From Silene latifolia (lineage: Eukaryota > Streptophyta > Magnoliopsida > Caryophyllales > Caryophyllaceae): a stretch of 64,000 bases of DNA. This document shows positions 21,497-32,359 of the stretch, in pieces. The stretch is from positions 194,931,325-194,995,324 of the forward strand of contig NC_133536.1 of NCBI RefSeq assembly GCF_048544455.1. The letters run 5' to 3'. The notes beneath the pieces were generated by a model. It worked only from the letters and a program-made list of their open reading frames with translations. It made no database searches and had not been told where the DNA came from. A program made the translations under genes and the position numbers. The stretch's first letter is position 1, and each line of letters begins with the position of its first letter.

Positions 21497-22022
21497 CCTT
21501 TCCATCTCCTCTCGGCCTATTTACCCTTATCCGTACCCCCTTATTTTGTTCCACCTTGGTTGTGCCCTCTAAGACTTATTTTCTTTGCTCGTTATTTTGA
21601 ACATTTGGTGGTGTACTTTAAACTTTGTTTAGCTATGTTGAACTTTGGTTAGCTTATGCTTAATCCTTGTTTATGTTGACCTTGTTACCTTGTCACACTT
21701 CCATGTGTCTTTTTGTGTTTTCCTATGAAATATCTGCACTCTAATGCTTGTGACATCCCTATCCTTTTGATGATGTCAAGAGGGGGAAAAGGTAAACTCA
21801 TGCTCTAAATCTCCTTGCTTATTGATTAAACTAATGTCTTGCCTAACCTTCTTAGCTTGATTCTTGTTTGGGGCAATGTAAAATTGTCATGATAGTTTGA
21901 TTCTAGCTTTTGCCCTTGGTAAGGTAATATTGTCCCTTCTCTATCATTTGATCTTGCTTGTTAAAAATCTTGAATTAAGGTGTTTACATTGCTTATACAT
22001 TCGTTTGGGGCTTGTCATCATC

Positions 22023-22032
22023 AAAGGGGGAA
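22023..22032 (+). other. Polypurine tract of the Sirevirus-type element
   Basis: AAAGGGGGAA ends two bases before the 3' LTR, the expected site for plus-strand priming. Confidence 0.85.
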
Positions 22033-22034
22033 TT

Positions 22035-23556
22035 TGTTGGGTTCCTTATGTTGATGATAACATGCCCATTTGATTTGTGTATTCTTAGTTTACCTTTTCA
22101 GGATTAATGATGTAATCAAGCTTGGATTAAGAAGTGTTGAAGTTGTTATTAATCCCATTGTATTTAGTCAAGTGTCATCTAATGTACAAGCGAGAAAGTT
22201 AAGTATAGTAGAGTAATAGAAACAGTCCAGACGACTGTTGCTTTCACACGCAAACAGCTGTTTGAATTTTGCCACAACTCGAGAAACTTGAAGCCCCTTT
22301 TTATCTTTCAAAAAGCTTTCACGTGATTATCATTTTTCAAAGATATAATATCAGATTTTTATTAAGGAGTAGTTTTCTTTAAAGAGTGGTTTGAATTATT
22401 CAAAATGTTTCCTCTTTATGCAAATTCAAACCCTTGGTTTTTAAGAAAACAAAAGTTGCTTTTTGCCATATTTGTGTTAACTTGTCATCATGTGACTTGT
22501 CTCACATCTTTTGTTTTCTGATTTTGCATGAGCATTTAAGGCTATCTTTCAAACCTTCTTTCTCTATTCTTACCTTTGCAAAAGACTCTTTTTTGGTGCT
22601 AGTTTTGGGTGGTTGCTATTGCCCTTCACATGCAAGGTCTTTGACCCTTCAAAACCCTAGCAATCCCTTCACTCACCTCCTCTATAAATACCGAGTCCCT
22701 CCTTCATTAATTCCCAAGACTTTTCTGAATTAATTCTTTCATGTTTTGCAAATTGTTTTTTAAAAGCTTAAAACCGTGTTCTTTGCAAAATACTTTAAAA
22801 GTCTTCAAGTGTCTTTCAGTTTCTACAGTCGTGGCCACTGTTGCTTTTCTATACTAAACTCTCTTGCTTAAAAGTGTTGATCTTGTAAAAGTTGTCCACC
22901 TCTATTCTTTGTTAAGAATGTGTTAGTGGAAACTTGATCCTTTACATTTTAAGTGTGTTAGTAGAGTTTAAGGACGGAGTAGTCTTTTGCTCTTGACAAC
23001 CGGAGTAGGTTGTGAGTTGGCAATCGGAGTAGATTGCGAGTTAGCTTGTCATAAGAACGGAGTAGTTCTTGTACTAGCTTTGCAACCGGAGTAGGTTGGC
23101 GTCTTTTATTACAAGGGTCTTTTAGTTGTCGGAGTAGATCACTAAAGGAAAGTAATAAAAAGGTAGATTGGACGTAGGCACTTTAGTATTTGCCGAACCA
23201 ATTCAAAAACTCGTGTTCATTGTTTATCACTTTAATTCCGCTGCCTTTTTACTTTGTTTGTTTGTTTTGTTTCGCTTAAACTTAGAAGTAACAGTTCATC
23301 ATACTGTCGTATTTGGTCTGCAGTAATACTCCACAAACTGAGACAAATAGATAAAGTCAGAACGATTGTTGCTTTCATACTTCAGCAAACATTCATCGTG
23401 ATACTTGTTCAATCTTTCAATATTATTCAAAGTATCCTCTAAACTCTTTTATTCACTTAACTTACTTTAATCCAATAAAGTTGAAGTTAAAATTTTAAAA
23501 AGAGTACCTAATTCACCCCCTCCCCCTCTTAGGTACTTGAATCCATAAACTCAACA
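22035..23556 (+). repeat. 3' LTR of the Sirevirus-type element
   Basis: Same sequence as the 5' LTR apart from about five differences over 1.5 kb. It carries its own copy of the GGAGTA hairpin array (22970-23146) and the 19-nt inverted repeat (22221-22239). It ends AACTCAACA before the duplicated GTATG. Confidence 0.93.
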
Positions 23557-23630
23557 GTATGTTTACCATTGAAGTACAAAAAGTAACGTCCTGCTTACGA
23601 GCGGGTATAACTTTGTCAAGCTACGTAGCT

Positions 23631-23871
23631 TGTTTTAGGAATATTTCCATATCATAGCTTTCCATATTTTCTCGTACAATCTCGCTTGTATCTATTTTTC
23701 CTTCTTTCGTTATTTGCAATCTTATGTAATTACCTTAGTTTACAAAGTTTAGATTTAGGGTAAATATTCTAGATATGTTTCTTGTGCTCCAATGTATTTG
23801 AAGTATACAAGGACACATTGTAATGCTTGTATTGATCCATCAATAATAATCAATCTTTCATAAACCTTACA
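23631..23871 (+). repeat. Left LTR of the rearranged copia
   Basis: Begins TGTTTTAGGAATATTTCC and ends AACCTTACA, directly followed by TGGTATCA (primer-binding site). Confidence 0.85.
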
Positions 23872-23879
23872 TGGTATCA

Positions 23880-25622
23880 ATCAATAACGAAGAAGACGTT
23901 TGAGGGCACTCCAATGAAGCTCGGTTGGGTGTTGCATAAACTGGGCAAGTCGGTTGACAGCGAATGCGATATCCGGACGAGTAAATGAAAGGTAGTGTAG
24001 ACTTCCCAACGCAGCACGATAAGCAGTAACATTCGAAAGAGCGTTGTGTAAAGGAGGGTGAACAGCTAAAAGTGTGTTAGCAGGTTTCGATTCAAGCATA
24101 TTGTGATTGTGCAATAAATCATGGATATAATTTGATTGTGTCAAAAGGAGACCTTAGGGGTTGGGGCTGACCTATATACCTAAGAAGTACGACAAAGTAC
24201 CCAAATCTTTGAGGGCAAAACGTGTGACCAGTGAGGTGATGAATGATGACATGTGATGTGGGTCGGAACCGGTGACAATTATGTCATCGACATAGACGAG
24301 TAAATACAAGGTGTGCGACTGTGTCGTGTATAAAAATAGTGAGGGGTCAGCAAGTGAGGCCTTGAAGTCGAGGCCAAAAAGATGTTGCTTTAGTGTCGTG
24401 TACCAGGCTTGTGGTCCCTATTTAAGTCCGTAAATCGTTTTGTTGAGTTTACAGACATGTGTAGGGTGTTCGGGATTAGTGAAACCCGGTGGTTGTGACA
24501 TATAAACTTCATCCGAGAGAGTACCTTGTAAAAAGCATTATTAATATCGAGTTGGCGTAAAGACCAACCCTTGGTGAGAGCAAGTGATAACAAAGTACGT
24601 ACCGTGGCAAGTTTGACAACCGGACTAAAGGTCTCAGAGTAGTCGACCCCGACACGTTGTAAGAAACCTTTGGCAACCAGGCGAGCTTTATACTTGTCAA
24701 TGGTGTTGTCGGGTTTGTATTTGATACGATAAATGCACTTACACCCAATAACATTATAGGATGGGTTATGAGGGACAAGTGTCCAGGTTTTATTGTTGTG
24801 AAGAGCATCAAATTCGGCAATCATGGCAGCGCGCCACAAGGGATCCACAAGATCTTGTTTTGTCGTGTTTGGTAAACGGGAAGGTGGGAGAAGAGTGGCG
24901 AGTTTGGCGTTTTTGGGGTTGGGTTTGCGAATGTTGTTAGTTAAACGAGTGACAACGCGAGAAGGTGGTGGTGGTGGTGGTAGTGGTGTCGGTGAGGTAG
25001 CAAGGGAAGTAGTAGAACTTGGTTCAGTTGAAGGAGAGGGGATGGTCGTGAGAGGCGAGGCAGTGGTATGAGGAACAGAGGAGGAGGGTTGGGTTGTTGA
25101 AGCGCGAGGTGAGGAAGGGGGAGTGTGAGGTGGAGAGGTCTGGTGTGGGGGAGACGTGGGAGGAGGTTCCATGGCTTCAAGGAACCACGAGGTGGTGGGG
25201 ATAGGAGTCGTGGAGGGAGAGGAATCAGGTTTAATGAAGTCAGGGTAGGGAAAAGAGTTTTCGACATACTTAACATGTCTAGAGGTGAAGATTTTATGAG
25301 TGGTGGGATCGAGACAGTGAAATGCGCATTGTGTAGGGTAATAGCTAACAAAAACGCATGGTTTGGAATGTGGTTCTAATTTGTTAGACGTATATGGCCG
25401 AAGCCAAGGGTAGCAAAGGCAACCGAAACTTCGAAGTTTGGCATAGTTGGGTGGTTGGCCAAAAAGACGAGCATACGGGGTGGAGTTTTGTAAAGTAGCT
25501 GTGGGTAAGCGGTTGATAAGGTAGGTGGCGGTTGAGAAAGCATGGGTCCAAAAAGTTGGAGGCAGCCGTGAGTGAGTAAGGAGGGACAACCCGGTTTCGA
25601 CTATGTGATGGTGACGTCGTTA
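23880..25622 (-). repeat. Left arm of a 1.7-kb inverted repeat (pol sequence)
   Basis: Reads as copia integrase C-terminus to RNase H on the minus strand. It mirrors about 26652-28404 on the plus strand, with about 1 kb between the arms. Confidence 0.85.
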
Positions 25623-26651
25623 TCTCGATGTTGTGTTAATTGTGAATTGCATGGTTCAAATACGATTATCCCGATGATGTGTTTCCTCCTTCGAATGCCT
25701 TCATTTCAGCTCGCCAAAACCGCTCTCAACCTCAGGCCCACACCACCACTACTCAACACTCCACCTCTGACCCATTTCGTCTGTGGCTTGTCGATAGTGG
25801 TGACACCCACCACATCACCAATGACCTTGAAAACCTTGCTTTACACAACCCTTATGATGGTAGTGATGAACTAGTGTATGGTGACGGCTCCGCTTTACCC
25901 ATCTCACGCATAGGTTCGTTTACTGCTTCCGCTCATTCTTCTTCCAAATTATTCTTTAACAACGTTTTATTTGTTCCATCGATTTCTCGCAATATATTGT
26001 TTGTCTCTCAATTTTTTCGCGATAATAACGCCTATTTTGAATTCTCACAAACCTCTTTTTCTATAAAGGAACTTCACACTCATCGGATTCTTATAAGTGG
26101 GACGTCTAATAGTGGAGTCTATGAATGGCATCCTCCAAACCCGATCGTTTACACTAGCCGGCTCTCTAAAGACTATGGTTGGCATCATCGTCTTGGACAT
26201 CCTTCGGCAAAAATATTACGTTATTTAATTAATAAATTTTCTATTTCAATTCCAAGTAGTTTAGTTGATTTTTGTAACTCTTGTCATATACACAAGAGCC
26301 ACAAAATTGAATTTTCTACTTCTACGCTATTATCGAAAGCTCCGTTAGATTTAATTTTCACCGACTTATGGTCTTTTCCTATTGTGTCGTATGACAATTT
26401 TAAGTATTACATTATCTTTGTTGATGACTTTACTAAGTATATTTGGTTATATCCGCTCAAGTTGAAATCTGATGCTACGACTGTTTTTATTCGCTTTCGA
26501 AAACTTGTTGAGAAATTTTTCAAACGTCCCATATTAAAAATATTTTCTGACAACGGAGGTGAGTATATTAAGACGGCTCATACTCTCAGTGATAACGACA
26601 TTGGGCATCTTACTACTCCACCTCTCACCCCCGAATTGAATGGGTATGCTG

Positions 26652-28404
26652 AACGACGTCACCGTCACATAGTCGAAATCGGGTTGTCCCTCCTTACTCA
26701 CTCACGGCTGCCTCCAACTTTTTGGACCCATGCTTTCTCAACCGCCACCTACCTTATCAACCGCTTACCCACAGCTACTTTATAAAATTCCACCCCGTAT
26801 GCTCGTCTTTTTGGCCAACCACCCAACTATGCCAAACTTCGAAGTTTCGGTTGCCTTTGCTACCCTTGGCTTCGGCCATATACGTCTCACAAATTAGAAC
26901 CACGTTCCAAACCATGCGCTTTTGTTGGCTATTCCCCGACACAAAGCGCATTTCACTGTCTCGATCCCACCACTCATAAAATCTTCACCTCTAGACATGT
27001 TAAGTTTGTCGAAAACTTCTTTCCCTACCCTGACCTCATTACACCTGATTCCTCTCCCTCCACGACTCCTATCCCCACCACCTCGTGGTTCCATGAAGCC
27101 ATGGAACCTCCTCCCACGTCTTCCCCACACCAGACCTCTCCACCTCACACTCCCCCTTCCTCACCTCGCACTTCAACAACCCAACCCTCCTCCTCTGTTC
27201 CTCATACCACTGCCTCGCCTCCCACGACCATCCCCTCTCCTTCAACTGAACCAAGTTCTACTACTTCCCCTGCTACCTCACCGACACCACTACCACCACC
27301 ACCACCATCTTCTCGCGTTATCACTCGTTTAACTAACAATATTCGCAAACCCAACCCCAAATACGCCAAACTTGCCACTCTTCTCCCACCTTCCCGTTTG
27401 CCAAAAACGACAAAACAAGATCTTGTGGATCCCTTGTGGCGCGCTGCCATGATTGCCGAATTTGATGCTCTTCACAACAATAAAACCTTGACACTTGTCC
27501 CTCATAAACCATTCTATAATGTTATTGGGTGTAAGTGGATTTATCGTATCAAATACAAACCCGACAACACCATTGACAAGTATAAAGCTCGCCTGGTTGC
27601 CAAAGGTTTCTTACAACGTGCCGGGGTCGACTACTCTGAGACCTTTAGTCCGGTTGTCAACCTGCCACGGTACGTACTTTGTTATCACTTGCTCTCACCA
27701 AGGGTTGGTGTTTACGCCAACTCGATATTAATAATGCTTTTTTACAAGGTACGCTCTCGGATGAAGTTTATATGTCACAGGCACCGGGTTTCACTAATCC
27801 CGAACACCCTACACATGTCTGTAAACTCAACAAAGTGATTTACGGACTTAAACAGGCACCACGAGCTTGGTACACGACACTAAAGCAACATCTTTTTTGC
27901 CTTGGCTTCAAGGCCTCACTTGCTGACCCATCACTATTTTTATACACGACACAGTCGCACACCTTGTATTTACTCGTCTATGTCGATGACATAATTGTCA
28001 CCGGTTCCGACCCACATCACGTGTCATTATTCATCACCTCACTGGCCACACGTTTTGCCCTCAAAGATTTGGGTACTTTGTCGTACTTCTTAGGTATAGA
28101 GGTCACCCCCAACCCCCAAGGTCTCCTTTTGACACAATCAAAATATATCCATGATTTATTGCACAATCACAATATGCTTGAGTTGAAACTTGCTAACACA
28201 CCTTTAGCTGTTCACCCTTCTTTACACAACGATGAGAGTCCTGGTCTTTCGAATGTTACTGCTTATCGTGCTGCGTTGGGAAGTCTACAGTACCTTTCAT
28301 TTACTGGTCCCGATATCGCATTCGTTGTCAACCGACTTGCCAAGTTTATGCAACACCCAACCGAGCTTCACCGGAGTGCCCTCAAACGCCTTCTTCGTTA
28401 TTTG
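26652..28404 (+). repeat. Right arm of the 1.7-kb inverted repeat (pol sequence)
   Basis: Plus-strand counterpart of 23880-25622. It starts at the same integrase words (GACGTCACC...ACATAGTCGAAA) and runs into the RNase H region, where the inverted copy stops. Confidence 0.85.
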
Positions 28405-28940
28405 AATGGTACGTATCATGTTCGTATTCAATTGTATCGTTCCTCACCATCTCGCCTTCATGCTTGTTGTGATGCTGATCTTGTTGGGGACTGTGACTCC
28501 TACATCTCTACCACGGGTTACATTACTTACTTGGGGCGTAATGCTATTTCTTGGGCCTCGAAAAAACAACTAGCTATAGCTTGTTCTTCCACTGAGGCCG
28601 AATTTCGAGCTGTTGCTACTACCTCTGCTGAATTGACTTGGCTTCGCTCGCTTCTAACTGAACTTCATGTTCCATTTTCTGCTCCACCGGTTATCTATTG
28701 TGACAATCTAAGTGCTACTCATTATTCTTCTAACCCCGTGTTTCATTCTCGAATGAAGCATTTGGCTCTTGCGTTTCATTTTGTTCGTGAACAAGTCCAA
28801 CAAGGTCAACTTCGTGTTCAACATATTTCTGGAAATGACCAGCTAGCTGACGCTCTCACTAAGCCACTTCCATCACCACGTTTCACTTCTCTGGTGTGCA
28901 AGATCGGTCTCTCCATTGGGTCGTCCGTCTTAGGGGGGCA

Positions 28941-29178
28941 TGTTAGGAGTATTTCCATATCATATCTTTCCATATTTTCTCGTACAATCTCGCTTGTATC
29001 TATTTTTCCTTCTTTCGTTATTTGCAATCTTATGTAATTACCTTAGTTTACAAAGTTTAGATTTAGGGTAAATATTCTAGATATGTTTCTTGTGCTCCAA
29101 TGTATTTGTAGTATATAAGGACACATTGTAATGCTTATATTGATCATCAATAATAATCAATCTTTCATAAACCTTACA
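28941..29178 (+). repeat. Right LTR of the rearranged copia
   Basis: Begins TGTTAGGAGTATTTCC and ends AACCTTACA. Preceded by a G-rich polypurine tract. Confidence 0.85.
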
Positions 29179-29336
29179 ACTTGGCCTTTAAAATAATAAA
29201 ATAAATAATTAAAAAAGCAATAAATAATTTTTATTATAATGTTTATTTGTTAGTGAGACATTTTAAGCTACATCTATTGTAGCTTACCATTGAAAAGCAT
29301 TGTAGCTTGAAAGTTTCTTTTGGTTAGAAAAAAATA

Positions 29337-30232
29337 GAGTAAACCACAATATAAGGACCCAAACTATTCTTTTATGTTGCTTTAAGGATCTCAACTATTA
29401 TTGTGTAGTTTTAAGGACCTCATCATGTGTTTTGGACAAAAATGCCCTTATCTTTATTTATAAATCATAAATATTTTCTTAAATATGAGAAAGACGTAAA
29501 AAAAATTCAAGTCAGAGTTTTAATATATTTCGCGAGTTACTATACATCATCGGTACCAAATAACGTTATCTTCATCTATAAGTTTTTTGGAAATGTAGAA
29601 AAATCTTTTGCGAATTGTTGCATATGTACTTTCATTAATTTTTTTTATGTACAAGTTCACATTTTTATAAAAATCTTATTTTAATTTGTTTTCATCAAAA
29701 TCAAGCTCATTATTAATATTTATTGGCGGGAATTCTAATTAAAATTTAGTATTTGTTGGTTACTTTAATCATTATACAATATGAGTATCGATCAATATTG
29801 AGATGTTTCGATTATAATTAAGAAAATATTTATCATTTATATTGTCTTCCATTTATTATTTCTTCGCACTTCCTTTCACGGGGTCTCCAAGATGGGACTT
29901 TGTCCGTAAAATTCAACGTGTACATATAACTTGTTTTTATTGAAAAACAACTTAGAATTGTATTTTCATGATAAATGTAATTATTTAGTTCTTTATTTAT
30001 TTATTAATAATTTTAGTTTAGTTTTCATAATTTTAGTTTTGTTTATCCAGGATTAAAGTTGTTCACTTCAACATTTCAAAAGAAATTGGGAAGAAACTAT
30101 GAGAGGGAGTAATAAATATAAGGATGTTTTGGTCAAATATATATAGTGAGGTCCTTAAAGCTACATAATAATAGGTTAGGTCCTTAAAGCCATATTTGAT
30201 AATAGTTTGGGTCCTTGTTGTGGACTTTACTC
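29337..30232. mobile_element. Mutator-like non-autonomous element, 0.9 kb
   Basis: Inverted ends GAGTAAACCACAATATAAGG (left) and GAGTAAAGTCCACAACAAGG (right, read inward), each followed by ACCCAAACTATT. The exact 10-bp direct repeat GAAAAAAATA lies at 29327-29336 and 30233-30242. A 10-bp duplication fits Mutator-like elements. The interior is A+T-rich with no transposase. It sits within the split Tourist-like MITE. Confidence 0.8.
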
Positions 30233-30372
30233 GAAAAAAATATGGGCAAGGCAAACTACAAGGTCTTGTAGCTTGCCATTGGAGTTGCTCTAAGGAGAAT
30301 GGTCCTCCTCCTTTGAATGTAAGAAGGATGTCCTTTGAAAGACATAAATATTTTTTATACGTATAAGGTTTA

Positions 30373-30619
30373 TAGGGGTGGAGATTGGGGAGCTACTAGG
30401 GACGCTCGTCCCCGCTAATGATCAGAAATTTCAAATTTTTTAGCCAAATTTTACAACTTCTTACGAATTTTCCTTAAACTATTATTGCTCGCCCCAGGTT
30501 TTTGTTTGACCAACTCATCTTCACAAGCCAAGGTTAAGATAATAGCTTGAGAGTCGAGCCTGCTTTTGGGTTGGACCGACCCACCCTAATCTAGGCTATG
30601 GCCAGTTTGGCCACCTCTA
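30373..30619. mobile_element. Possible hAT-type remnant
   Basis: The left end TAGGGGTGGAG and the right end read inward, TAGAGGTGGCC, resemble the hAT termini elsewhere here. The 8-bp flanks do not match, so this is an old copy or a chance pairing. Confidence 0.4.
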
Positions 30620-30822
30620 GCTATTGTACAAGGAGTGTGTAAGAATAGACTTAAAATGTAAAATGATTTTACATTAAATAGGTTAGAATGTCTTCCATAG
30701 TTTGGACTTATACAGTAGAAAATTATAATAATAATCAAATCTTGAGCAACACAATATTTTAATTATTAGAAATCGAGTCATAGGAAGCTGATATCACAAA
30801 AAGATCCGATAGTTATAATGTA

Positions 30823-31031
30823 TTCGCTCCGTCCCAGTCAATTATTGTCCTTTGGTTTTAGCACAAAGACCAAAGAAAGAAGATGGAGTCAATTATTAAA
30901 TGACAAGTGGACCAAATTGAGTGTGAATGATCAAATTGCTCATCAAATTCATTTTTTTAAATAGAAATGGTAACAATTGACTGAGACACCCTAAAATGGA
31001 ATATGACAACAAATGACCGGGACAGAGGGAG
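30823..31031. mobile_element. Stowaway-like MITE
   Basis: Ends GCTCCGTCCCAGTCAATTA and GACCGGGACAGAGGGAG, with TA on each side. The interior words TTAGCACAAAGACCAAAG and TTGAGTGTGAATGATCAAA match the copy at 1213. Confidence 0.75.
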
Positions 31032-31306
31032 TATCGTGGTTTGTTTGAATACAAAATAAAAGTACTATGTAGAACCTTCATTTTACATAATGTCCCATGT
31101 TATGATGAATTCCGCATTCCTGTCAAGATCAAAGAGATCACCCACGATAAATATCACATGTAAGATCCCACGTTGAAATAAGGAATAGGAGAGAGATGTT
31201 TAATATGGAGTTATCTCTCCTCCCATTGCATTAAACCTCCTCAAACTTGCAAAGTGGACATTCTCGAACTCTTTGGCATAGGCATTAGCCCATACCTAAT
31301 TATAAA

Positions 31307-31493
31307 CAATTAGTCTTGCTGAAGACGGGTCGGAGCAAGTGACGGGTAATGCCACTCACAAAACGGATAGGGGGGACAAGGTGGGGGAATCCGATGTACT
31401 TCCCTCTCTCCTCTATTTGGGTCATTTGTAAGAAGAAATGGCATCCGTCACTCCAAAATAACGGATACGTGCCGTCTTCCATAAGATTTTGTG
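31307..31493. mobile_element. Mutator-like MITE (same family as 823, 6659, 11614)
   Basis: Flanked by the exact 9-bp repeat AATTATAAA at 31298-31306 and 31494-31502. The left end has GTCTTGCTGAAGACGGG and the right end read inward starts CACAAAATCTTATGGAAGAC. GACGG and ATCCGTC words run along the arms. Non-coding. Confidence 0.82.
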
Positions 31494-31766
31494 AATTATA
31501 AAACTTAACAATCCCGTTGTTCATATTTATTCTAGAAAACGCCACGGCTGCAGAGTGACTATTTCACCTTCTAATTGACTAGATACACTACTCCGATTCG
31601 TATTTGTTTTGGCCAATGAAAGTTGATCATTGTAACCCCACTGTTATCAAATCAATCTTGTTCCCCGCATTTATAACCAGCAACTAAAGTTATCAGACTC
31701 ATTATGTTATCCTTTCGCTTTTATTGTTAAGCAAAGTGCCTCAAATGATAGCAATGTTACTATGTT

Positions 31767-31949
31767 TTTTTGGTGTAAACCATGGTGTCCACCGTCGATA
31801 ATAGTGTATAATCCCCTCGTCGCGCGTGCTCTCATGAAGAGGTAAACGACTGGTCAAAGAGTTTGCTCCATTTCAATGAACAGGGATCGAACCCCTGACC
31901 TCATGGTTAAGGGATGAGGTGAGCAACCACCACACCAAACACATTTGGT
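31767..31949 (-). mobile_element. tRNA-derived SINE (reverse orientation)
   Basis: The 18-bp duplication TAGCAATGTTACTATGTT flanks it at 31749-31766 and 31950-31967. Read on the minus strand it has a box A-like TGGTGTGGTGGTTGCTCACC, a box B-like GGTTCGATCCC and a short A-rich 3' end. Its body differs from the SINE at 9875, so it is a separate family. Confidence 0.87.
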
Positions 31950-32057
31950 TAGCAATGTTACTATGTTAATTAGTGAGTATACATACTATCATCAAGCTTT
32001 TGAAACTTAATTCAATTGACACTCGCAACAACTAATTTGGCAAGATTACAGGTTACA

Positions 32058-32153
32058 CTTTCTGTCTCAGTTACCTGTTTATCTTTTACTCTGTAATTTT
32101 ATTATAAAAATATTTTAAGTAAAGGTAAACAAATAATTGAGACGGAGGAAATA
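32058..32153. mobile_element. Degenerate Stowaway-like MITE
   Basis: Opposed worn ends CTGTCTCAGTTACCTGTTTA and TAAACAAATAATTGAGACGGAGG enclose about 50 bp. The outermost bases are eroded. Confidence 0.5.
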
Positions 32154-32359
32154 CGTTTGTTACGGGAAGCTTTTATTGAAGAAAGCATGATATTCATAAT
32201 CGTATAAAGGAGGGTCATTTATGAGCGAAGGATTTAATTAAATGTCAGAATAAAAATAATACTTTGTATCATTCTTTCTTCAATCTTGAAATATGAATGA
32301 AGCTAAGTGACATAATCGGTATTAGTAAAAATTCAGGAATATTCATACAAGAGCATATA

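Larger units (their letters stand above)
12191..23556 (+). mobile_element. Ty1/copia retrotransposon, Sirevirus type, 11.4 kb
   Basis: LTRs of about 1.52 kb (TG...CA) bound the element, and the 5-bp duplication GTATG lies at 12186-12190 and 23557-23561. The order is LTR, tRNA-Met primer-binding site, a long gag, pol with copia order (protease, integrase, reverse transcriptase, RNase H), an extra open frame of 567 codons, polypurine tract, LTR. A long coiled-coil gag and an extra 3' frame are Sirevirus traits. The LTRs differ at only about five places, so the insertion is very recent on an evolutionary scale. The copy looks nearly whole, with roughly one break in the coding region. It lies inside a Tourist-like MITE. 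Confidence 0.92.
23631..29178 (+). mobile_element. Ty1/copia retrotransposon with internal inverted duplication
   Basis: LTRs of about 240 bp (23631-23871, 28941-29178), a primer-binding site TGGTATCA just inside the left LTR and a polypurine run TTAGGGGGGCA before the right one. The right half reads forward: protease (WLVDSGDTHHI), integrase (FTDLWSFP, FSDNGGEY), reverse transcriptase (LVYVDDIIV) and RNase H (STEAEFRAV, ADALTKPL). The left half (about 23880-25622) is a second, inverted copy of the integrase-end to RNase H part. A gag is missing apart from a possible remnant. The copy is broken several times. The LTRs differ at a handful of places in 240 bp, so it is older than the neighbouring Sirevirus. 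No clear target duplication. Confidence 0.88.
12128..30290. mobile_element. Tourist-like MITE split by three later insertions
   Basis: The left end GAGCAATTTCAATGGT and the right end (read inward) GAGCAACTCCAATGGC are inverted repeats, flanked by TAA at 12125-12127 and 30291-30293. Only about 340 bp belong to the MITE, in four pieces: 12128-12190, 23562-23630, 29179-29336 and 30243-30290. Between them sit a Sirevirus, a rearranged copia and a Mutator-like element. Flanking inverted words (GGAGGAGGACCA at about 12104, TGGTCCTCCTCC at about 30301) hint that it landed in an older fold-back element. Confidence 0.75.

Noticed and set aside
23631-23871. 5-bp target duplication for the rearranged copia
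   Set aside because: The flanks TAGCT and ACTTG do not match; no duplication is claimed.
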